Shown: positions 16,414 through 22,019 of the stretch, one piece after another | Numbering within the stretch: the stretch's first letter is position 1 | Layout: every line of letters starts with the position of its first letter | Assembly: GCA_002336915.1 (NCBI GenBank) | Contig: DDET01000053.1 | Location: 1 to 31,843, forward strand | DNA length: 31,843 nucleotides | Source: Bacteroidetes bacterium UBA1947 | Lineage (GTDB): Bacteria; Bacteroidota; Bacteroidia; Chitinophagales; Chitinophagaceae | Reading direction: 5' to 3' | The notes under the pieces: generated by a model | Told to the model about the DNA's origin: nothing | What the model saw: the letters and a program-made list of their open reading frames with translations, nothing else | Database searches by the model: none | Translations under genes and position numbers: made by a program

Positions 16414-17467
16414 ACTTGGAAAATGGGTGTTGCTGGGCAACACCGGTAAAGATTGGTTATGGGCGGCCGGCACTTTGATTCTCTGCTGGCTGGCAGTAAT
16501 GATGTTTAAACGGTTTCTTAAAAGCTACCTTAAAAAATGGTCGGCGAAGACGGAGTCGAAACTGGATGATCTCCTGGTAGGTATGCTGGAGCGGACTGTA
16601 GTGCCACTGCTATATATATGCAGTGTAGGCATAGCTATACATACGCTCAACATTACGCCCGGCGTCCACCGCGTGATAGGGCTGGCCATATTGTTTGTGG
16701 CTACCTATTTTGTGCTGCGCATTATTACTACCCTGGTGCAGCAGTTGGTGTACGCCTTTATCAAAAGGCAGGAGAACAGCGACGCTAAGGAGAAGCAGGC
16801 AAAGGGCCTGCTCATCATCATCAAGGCTGTGATATGGATCATGGGCCTGCTGTTCCTGGTCAATAACCTTGGCTACAACATTACTACGCTCATCACAGGC
16901 CTGGGTATAGGAGGTATAGCCATAGCCCTTGCGGCCCAGGCCATCCTGGGCGACCTCTTCAGCTATTTCGTTATCTTCTTCGATCGCCCCTTTGAGATAG
17001 GCGACTTCATTATCGTGGAGAGCAACATGGGTACCATAGAATACATCGGCGTCAAGACCACGCGCATACGCACCCTTGGCGGCGAGCAGCTCATCTGTTC
17101 CAACACTTACCTTACCAACTCGCAGGTACACAACTACAAGCGCATGGAAGAGCGGCGCGTGGTGTTTAAGATAGGCGTTACCTATCGCACCGCGACTGAA
17201 AGCCTGAAGCAAATACCCAAAACGGTTAAGGACATCATCAGTTTTATACCAAAGCTGAGATATGAGCGCGGTAATTTTTCCGGCTTCGGGGATTTCAGCC
17301 TCGATTTTGAATTTGTCTATTTTGTGCTGGACCCCGATTACAATGTCTTTATGGATAAGCAGGAGCTGCTGTACCTGGCTATTGTACAGGCATTTGAAGA
17401 CGAAGGCATCGAATTCGCCTACCCTACACAAACCCTCTTTGTGGAGCGGGCAGGGCATATGGCATAG
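16406..17467 (+). CDS. MscS family small-conductance mechanosensitive channel
   Basis: 353 aa. Hydrophobic segments lie at about 18-35, 63-80, 88-118 and 136-154. The pore helix TM3 (about 158-190) is ITTLITGLGIGGIAIALAAQ, then AILGDLFSYF, followed by the canonical FDRPFEIGDFI and the beta/C-terminal vestibule. MscS channels open under membrane tension to release small solutes. The start overlaps the racemase-like gene by 8 bases, so the three genes are one translationally coupled operon. A 10-bp inverted repeat spans its stop codon. Confidence 0.94.
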   Translation: MDELGKWVLLGNTGKDWLWAAGTLILCWLAVMMFKRFLKSYLKKWSAKTESKLDDLLVGMLERTVVPLLYICSVGIAIHTLNITPGVHRVIGLAILFVATYFVLRIITTLVQQLVYAFIKRQENSDAKEKQAKGLLIIIKAVIWIMGLLFLVNNLGYNITTLITGLGIGGIAIALAAQAILGDLFSYFVIFFDRPFEIGDFIIVESNMGTIEYIGVKTTRIRTLGGEQLICSNTYLTNSQVHNYKRMEERRVVFKIGVTYRTATESLKQIPKTVKDIISFIPKLRYERGNFSGFGDFSLDFEFVYFVLDPDYNVFMDKQELLYLAIVQAFEDEGIEFAYPTQTLFVERAGHMA

Positions 17468-17485
17468 CTCCGTCTCTGCCCGCTC
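17444..17485 (+). terminator. Inverted repeat spanning the mscS stop
   Basis: GAGCGGGCAG (17444-17453) and CTGCCCGCTC (17476-17485) are perfect complements, with a 22-base loop containing the stop codon at 17465-17467. No T-tract follows, so it may act in mRNA 3' end protection rather than as a classical terminator. Confidence 0.4.
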
Positions 17486-17501
17486 CCGCTAGTGGCTGGG
17501 C

Positions 17502-17629
17502 TTGCCATCCGCAAAACATTAAAGCACCGCATGATCATAGTGCCGGGCACGCTAGCCAAAACCATGTCCGGCATTTTGCGCATACTGCCTAAGCGCTTAA
17601 CTACTGCGCTGTATGCGAAGGTGGGGTAG
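17502..17629 (+). pseudogene. Truncated copy of the SDR gene 3' end (42 codons)
   Basis: These 128 bp align without gaps to 13232-13359, the 3' end of the SDR gene, with 120 identical bases. All eight differences are synonymous (ATT/ATC, ACG/ACA, CTG/TTA, CTT/CTA, ATA/ATT, TTG/TTA, ACC/ACT), and the stop TAG at 17627-17629 is kept. There is no start codon or upstream two-thirds of the gene. The fragment therefore diverged while still part of a functional gene and was truncated later. It lies right after mscS, at the left edge of the A+T-rich island. The rest of 17468-17810 is A+T-rich and without a gene. Confidence 0.9.
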
Positions 17630-17792
17630 GGTATTCACTCTAGGATTCTTTTTCTCAATTAATGGCCGGTGTAGCGTGTGATGTGGTTGGGCACTGTCGC
17701 CATTTTCCATCCAATCAATACTAATTAAATTTCAAAATGTCAATGTGAAAAACACGGTTTTTTATACGCTTTATTGTACTTACATTGTCGAC

Positions 17793-17806
17793 GTATAAAT
17801 TTATAC
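17793..17806. promoter_or_regulatory. Perfect 14-bp palindrome before the secreted-protein gene
   Basis: GTATAAATTTATAC is a perfect palindrome ending 4 bases before the ATG at 17811. It could be an operator overlapping the transcription or translation start. It may also be just A+T-rich sequence; no regulator is known. Confidence 0.3.
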
Positions 17807-17810
17807 CTAT

Positions 17811-18371
17811 ATGCGTAAAACCTTTTTAGCATTACTGTTGTCATTGTTTTCTGTTGGTGCGTATTGTCAAGATAGCAAAGTAATAAATCTTATCTCAAAT
17901 GAGGTTTATCAATTAAATGGCGGACTAAGGTCGCAGTTTGGCGGTAGAAGCAGAATCGCAATACCAATTTCACTACCATACAACACCAGGGGCTTAGTTT
18001 ATACGATACAAGCCTATAGGCAAGGGGAATCAGTTGAACATAGTCTTAATTTAGGAATGTCGCTACTGACATTAATAAATACTGGAAATGTTACTCTTGC
18101 CAATGCGGTGAGTAATATTGAAATACCCGCAAGCACTCAAACTGTTGATGTTTATTTGTTACCTGGTTGGAACGATAAGGAGAATTTTGTAAATAAAAGG
18201 GAAGGCTATTGGAGAATATATGACAATGCAAGTAGAACGGCTTGTTCAAACTGTAAAGTTGCATTAGAGAATGTTGCTGGAATGCCTCAAAATTTATTTT
18301 TAGGATTGCGAAACCTTTCATCGTTAGACGCAATAACGATAGTTGTTAATGTTGCGGCTGTGACATATTAA
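17811..18371 (+). CDS. Secreted protein of unknown function
   Basis: 186 aa with a clear signal peptide (MRKTFLALLLSLFSVGAYC, cleavage before Gln20). The mature part looks beta-rich (RSRIAIPISLPYNTRGLVYT, TQTVDVYLLPGW, SLDAITIVVNVAAVTY) and has two close Cys (ACSNC). I recognise no family. Base composition is lower in G+C than in the genes to the left. Its TAA overlaps the TAA of the convergent AAA ATPase within a shared TTAA (18368-18371). The long stop-free frame, signal peptide and abutting end support a real gene. Confidence 0.72.
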   Translation: MRKTFLALLLSLFSVGAYCQDSKVINLISNEVYQLNGGLRSQFGGRSRIAIPISLPYNTRGLVYTIQAYRQGESVEHSLNLGMSLLTLINTGNVTLANAVSNIEIPASTQTVDVYLLPGWNDKENFVNKREGYWRIYDNASRTACSNCKVALENVAGMPQNLFLGLRNLSSLDAITIVVNVAAVTY

Positions 18372-19705
18372 GTTGATGGATTTTCATGTTTATTTTGTAA
18401 ATCTGGGTCGTCAAATAAAGAAGGCAAATTATTTTTTGTTGCCTTTTGAGAATTACCTTTTTTCAGTACACCTTTCCGATAATCTTGTTCTATTGATTTA
18501 CCAATCCTAATAGGATTTTCAGGTGAATGTGCTTTATATAAGAAAGATTCACTAAAATTATTCTTATGAACGAACCATATCTGATCCCTTCTTAGTTTAT
18601 TGTCTAGCATTACTGTATTATGGGTGGTGAATATGAGCTGAGCCCCGCTAGTATTATTTTTCTCGCCGTTAAAAATGTCCAGTAAAAATACTAGCAATTG
18701 GGTATGTAAGCTTGCATCTAACTCATCGATAAAAACTAACTGGCCTTTTTTCAAAGCATATGCCAAAAAGCAAGACACTATGAAGTATTTAATTGAACCA
18801 GATGATTCATTTTTTTGCAATTGAAATTCAATCATTTTCTGAAATAAATGATGTTCGTCGAATACCTTATGATGTGTGAATAATTCGAAGTTCGTTTTTT
18901 CAATTTCATACAATGCATCAACGATATCTATGTGAATGCCTTTATTGCTAACAAGATTTGAAACTTTGTCAAATATGCTTGTAAATCCAAGATCAGCGTT
19001 GTCAAGAAATTTTAATATTGCGCTGCGATACTCTTCTCTTGTATATATCTGCGCAGCACCAGCTTCAACAGACATGTGATAATTTGAATTGAGAATAACA
19101 TTTCCCTTAAACCAAGTTGAAATTTCATCAATGCGAGGTATTCCCTCTTGAGATAACATGACTGTTAAAAACAGATTGTTTGACTTAGTAAAGACTTTTG
19201 CTTGTTCTACTTTTTTTTCTGCATTCTTATTCCATAATTTACTTAGCTCTCTAAAATTTTGACCACTTCTAACAAATAGCGCATTTTCTCTTATTGGTCC
19301 ATCCGCATAATAAAGCCACTCACTGATAACTTGCTGATTATGTATTTCAAATCCGTAACGATATTTGGTCTGCCGAAGAATAAAAGTCGACTCAAAAAAA
19401 GTCGGCTTATTTTGCATAGCTGAATTGAGTCGAAATGGTTCAATTTCTATCTGGTTCACACTTGACCCGAAAGCAAAAGAGTTTAATATCGCATTTCTAT
19501 AAGTGGCATAGGCTTTCATCAAATTTGACTTTCCATATGCATTATAGCCGTAAATGGCTGCAGATTTTAATATGCTGATTTTTTCATTATGAAGATACGG
19601 TATGTGTACGAACGTTTTTTTTTCCTTTAAAGCCTCTGCTGACATATCCAATGTGGCAGCATCTTTAAATGATAAATAATTACCTACTGAAAATTTGACC
19701 AGCAT
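18368..19705 (-). CDS. AAA15-family ATPase (RloA/AbiLi-like)
   Basis: 445 aa from the ATG at 19705, giving the family-typical start MLVKFSVGNYLSFKD; an upstream GTG at 19753 is less likely. Walker A is GYNAYGKS (53-60, Ala in place of the usual Gly), Walker B is FIDELDASLH (Asp327, Glu328), and the switch histidine is His362 in FTTHNTVMLD. The layout is that of COG1106 SMC/ABC-like ATPases, which include RloA and the phage-abortive AbiLi. Those usually have a RloB-type TOPRIM partner; none is visible beside this gene. The C-terminal tail is Lys/Asn/Pro-rich. The gene is A+T-rich, typical of transferred defence genes. A defence role is inference. Confidence 0.88.
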   Translation of the reverse strand: MLVKFSVGNYLSFKDAATLDMSAEALKEKKTFVHIPYLHNEKISILKSAAIYGYNAYGKSNLMKAYATYRNAILNSFAFGSSVNQIEIEPFRLNSAMQNKPTFFESTFILRQTKYRYGFEIHNQQVISEWLYYADGPIRENALFVRSGQNFRELSKLWNKNAEKKVEQAKVFTKSNNLFLTVMLSQEGIPRIDEISTWFKGNVILNSNYHMSVEAGAAQIYTREEYRSAILKFLDNADLGFTSIFDKVSNLVSNKGIHIDIVDALYEIEKTNFELFTHHKVFDEHHLFQKMIEFQLQKNESSGSIKYFIVSCFLAYALKKGQLVFIDELDASLHTQLLVFLLDIFNGEKNNTSGAQLIFTTHNTVMLDNKLRRDQIWFVHKNNFSESFLYKAHSPENPIRIGKSIEQDYRKGVLKKGNSQKATKNNLPSLFDDPDLQNKHENPST

Positions 19706-19745
19706 AAAATATACTCCTGTTTGCGAAATTATGCCGAAAAATACA

Positions 19746-19766
19746 TTTTCCACAACCTGTGGATAA
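19746..19766. promoter_or_regulatory. Inverted DnaA-box-like pair upstream of the AAA ATPase
   Basis: TTTTCCACA (19746-19754) and TGTGGATAA (19758-19766) face each other across 3 bases. The second is an exact DnaA box on the minus strand (TTATCCACA); the first has one mismatch. The pair lies 41-61 bp upstream of the ATPase start, in the 166-bp gap between divergent genes. It could be a DnaA-responsive or repressor operator. Confidence 0.4.
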
Positions 19767-19871
19767 GATATTTTTGCAACTATGTATATTATACTGAAAT
19801 TTACAAAAATTAGAGTCAGAGATTCGAATATGATCTCCTGTTAAATAAATATTCAAAAATAGATTTTTAAA

Positions 19872-20216
19872 ATGGGAAACTACAAAAAAAATCCGCCAGA
19901 AAAAGCTCAACCTCGCCAAGTGTTATTAACTGGAGAAACTGGAGGTTTGGGTGTTAAAAAGCATCAGCCGTCTCAGCAAATGATTCGTATTAGATTAGTA
20001 CGTCTGAATTTAACCCTGCTTAAGAGGCTTTCATTATACGACCGTGTCTCGGTAATATGGCAAGATGAAAATTATTATTGCTTATACAATAAGGAAGTGG
20101 TTGGCATGGTACCAGGTAATTATAATAAAAAATTAAATGTACCGGCAAGCTACAAGGCTTCTGTTGTGGAAGTGACAGACGACCCGCCTGTTGTAATTAT
20201 TGAATTAAACGTATAG
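19872..20216 (+). CDS. Small protein of unknown function, first gene of a two-gene cassette
   Basis: 114 aa, no signal peptide. The first ~35 residues are polar and probably flexible (NPPEKAQPRQ). The rest looks like a small beta domain: MIRIRLVRLNLTLLKRLSLY, DRVSVIWQDENYYCLYN, KEVVGMVPGNYNKKL, VVIIELNV. The pattern of a GD/YD-type turn followed by a Gly-x-x-Pro strand recalls small nucleic-acid- or peptide-binding barrels such as HIRAN, but this is a loose resemblance only. It lies 3 bases before the next gene, so the two are almost certainly cotranscribed. It is divergent from the AAA ATPase. Confidence 0.75.
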   Translation: MGNYKKNPPEKAQPRQVLLTGETGGLGVKKHQPSQQMIRIRLVRLNLTLLKRLSLYDRVSVIWQDENYYCLYNKEVVGMVPGNYNKKLNVPASYKASVVEVTDDPPVVIIELNV

Positions 20217-20219
20217 TAA

Positions 20220-21341
20220 ATGGAAATTGAGGAGATATTTCAAGAGTCTTTATTTAATGATTGTTCAAGCGGTTGTGACGCATATGCGGCGTGCGGAGGT
20301 CGCCGTGCGACAGCGCCTTGTGGTTGCGTTTGGTCCGTCGATACGGGTTTACGTTATCAGTGCCAAAAATGCTATATAATTTGTAGAGAAAGGGGGCGCT
20401 TAGATCAAAAAGCAAAGTCAAAAAGTTTTGCGGCAGAGATTGAAAGTGGCCAGACATTGGATCAGGTACAGATTAGGCAGGTACAGCAAGATATTCCGGT
20501 TTTTATACCTACTTACACACACCACAAACATTGTAGGGAAGAAACATTCTCTGAATTTGCGGCTGTTGATATTCGCATTTTGCTTAATTGCAGCAAAATA
20601 AAGGGAGCGACTGTCAACCACAAATTTACCTCGCCAGATGTTCTTCGAAAATACCTAAACGTTGCGCCCGATTGCCAACTGATAGCTGTATTAAATGGGC
20701 AAGATTGGATGCTGGAGAGTTTTTGGGCTGCATCACGCGTTCAGATATTAGCCAGATTAAAGGACTTAGGCTTCTCGATATGTACCGGACCTACTTTTTC
20801 TTTAACTGAATTTACTACCAAGGGAACTCGCGTGCCGTATTCTCATCATACAGCCATGCTAATGCGTCACCATCAAGTAATTTCCGAAATAGATTTTTCT
20901 GGCCTTTCTGCAGTGCCTAACTTATATTGGTTAGATGGAGATAATCGTGAAATACTTAGATGGTCTAAATGGTTACAAGATAATCCCGACGTGCATATGA
21001 TATCGAAAGATTTCACATCAACACGCGCCTGGTCTTCTATTGAGCCCAGGTTGAAAGAGTTTCTATTCTTGCTTGAAAAAACTGGGCGCATATTTCATAT
21101 AATGATAATAGGGAGTGGTCCACAAAATGCTCTAAAAATTATGAGACAATTAAAAGAGTGTGGACATACTGTTGCGATAGTTACATCTGCTCCAATAATG
21201 AAGGCTATACATGGCCACAAGTATTTTATAGATGGAGATGGAAAATTTGGATTTGGCCCTGAAACTGATTCTTCATTTCCAATGCTTGTTAAAAGCAATT
21301 TGGCAATATTCTACAACGAACTGAAGAAGTGTCGTGCTTAA
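20220..21341 (+). CDS. Cys-rich protein with DUF4417-like barrel domain
   Basis: 373 aa, cytoplasmic. An N-terminal cysteine cluster (Cys15, 19, 25, 34, 36, 48, 51, 55) suggests zinc or Fe-S binding. From about residue 150 a series of strand-like segments follows: DCQLIAVLNGQDWMLE, GFSICTGPTFSL, AVPNLYWLDGD, DVHMISKDFTSTRAW, FHIMIIGSGPQNA, HTVAIVTSAP. They suggest an alpha/beta barrel. The GP-x-FS, VPN-x-x-W and late GSGP/SAP pieces resemble my memory of DUF4417, a family often seen on mobile elements. No catalytic residues can be named with confidence; the conserved-looking W163, D239, D264, H331 and H333 are candidates. It is probably the effector of the two-gene cassette. Confidence 0.78.
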   Translation: MEIEEIFQESLFNDCSSGCDAYAACGGRRATAPCGCVWSVDTGLRYQCQKCYIICRERGRLDQKAKSKSFAAEIESGQTLDQVQIRQVQQDIPVFIPTYTHHKHCREETFSEFAAVDIRILLNCSKIKGATVNHKFTSPDVLRKYLNVAPDCQLIAVLNGQDWMLESFWAASRVQILARLKDLGFSICTGPTFSLTEFTTKGTRVPYSHHTAMLMRHHQVISEIDFSGLSAVPNLYWLDGDNREILRWSKWLQDNPDVHMISKDFTSTRAWSSIEPRLKEFLFLLEKTGRIFHIMIIGSGPQNALKIMRQLKECGHTVAIVTSAPIMKAIHGHKYFIDGDGKFGFGPETDSSFPMLVKSNLAIFYNELKKCRA

Positions 21342-21415
21342 TTCTGCAGCTTGAATAACTTTTGATTACATTCCTTATTAGCCAATCTCTAGGTGATGAG
21401 TTCCCAAAAAATAAA

Positions 21416-21448
21416 TTTGGAAACCCCTCCCTCAATTTCGTATCTTTA
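21416..21448 (+). promoter_or_regulatory. Promoter-like pair with no intact gene downstream
   Basis: TTTG (21416-21419) and TATCTTTA (21441-21448), separated by 21 bases, fit the Bacteroidota -33/-7 arrangement with one mismatch in the -7 box. Only short or broken frames follow for 570 bases, so it may drive a non-coding RNA or be left from a lost gene. Confidence 0.35.
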
Positions 21449-21546
21449 TCACAGGCCGGAGCTTTTTTTATAATAGGAGCAAAGGCAATATTTAAGAAGC
21501 AAAACAGACAACAAATGACTCATCCATTATTTCCGCTATTCAGCAA

Positions 21547-21751
21547 TTATTTCCCAAAACAGGAAATAAGGAGAAATAATTCGGTCTGTTAATATGAGCC
21601 GCCGTTCTGATTAGAAACCGGAAATGAAAAGACAAAACCGGAAATAACCAGAAATTATTCCAAAACGTAATACGGCTCTACCATCAAGCATTTCAGCCGA
21701 AATGCCCTTCCAAAACCGGAAATTATATAATCGGAAATGAAAACCGGAAAT
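21547..21751. repeat. Cluster of ACCGGAAAT-type repeats with a hairpin
   Basis: AAACCGGAAAT occurs four times in the same orientation (21615-21625, 21635-21645, 21713-21723, 21741-21751). Close variants lie at 21557-21567 (AAACAGGAAAT), 21647-21657 (ACCAGAAATTA) and 21731-21738 (TCGGAAAT). The leftmost variant is half of a perfect inverted repeat, TTATTTCC (21547-21554) with GGAAATAA (21562-21569). Within the gene-free 21342-22019 stretch this is the main structure, together with the palindrome at 21832-21935. Confidence 0.75.
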
Positions 21752-21831
21752 TATTTTTATTCATAATGTAATATGGGTCTATTAGCTGGGCTGACTTTGT
21801 CAAAAATTGAGAGGATGCTGAATAGCATTCG

Positions 21832-21935
21832 TGTCACACTGAGCCGCGTCGAAGGGTGGCGCAGCCCGATCAAGGCCCCGATGTGGCCTGTGTGCAAAGG
21901 CTTAACTTCATGGTTCGACACGGCTCACCACGACA
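21832..21935. repeat. Long imperfect palindrome (REP-like intergenic element)
   Basis: The left arm (21832-21858, with GAGCCGCGTCGAA) pairs with the right arm (21909-21935, with TTCGACACGGCTC) at about 20 of 27 positions. A nested stem, AGGCC (21873-21877) with GGCCT (21885-21889), lies inside the loop. The CACTGAG...GTCGAAGG core belongs to a repeat type I know from intergenic regions of many Bacteroidota genomes. It marks the boundary between the island and valS. Confidence 0.7.
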
Positions 21936-21980
21936 GGAATTCTAATATGATTCTCCCCATTCAGCAAGCAATTAAAAAAT

Positions 21981-21988
21981 TATCTTTG
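21981..21988 (+). promoter_or_regulatory. valS promoter -7 box
   Basis: TATCTTTG matches TAnnTTTG exactly and lies 31 bases before the valS ATG (22020). No good TTTG is seen at -33. The identical box precedes pheT, another aminoacyl-tRNA synthetase gene. Confidence 0.55.
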
Positions 21989-22019
21989 CAAACCTTATAA
22001 TAAGATTACTAAATATAAC

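Noticed and set aside
21362..21592. 76-codon frame downstream of the Cys-rich gene
   Set aside because: It starts at a TTG, has no recognisable domain and runs into the repeat cluster. It may be a remnant but cannot be supported as a gene.
21773..22000. 75-codon frame before valS
   Set aside because: It lies mostly in the long palindrome and the valS promoter region.
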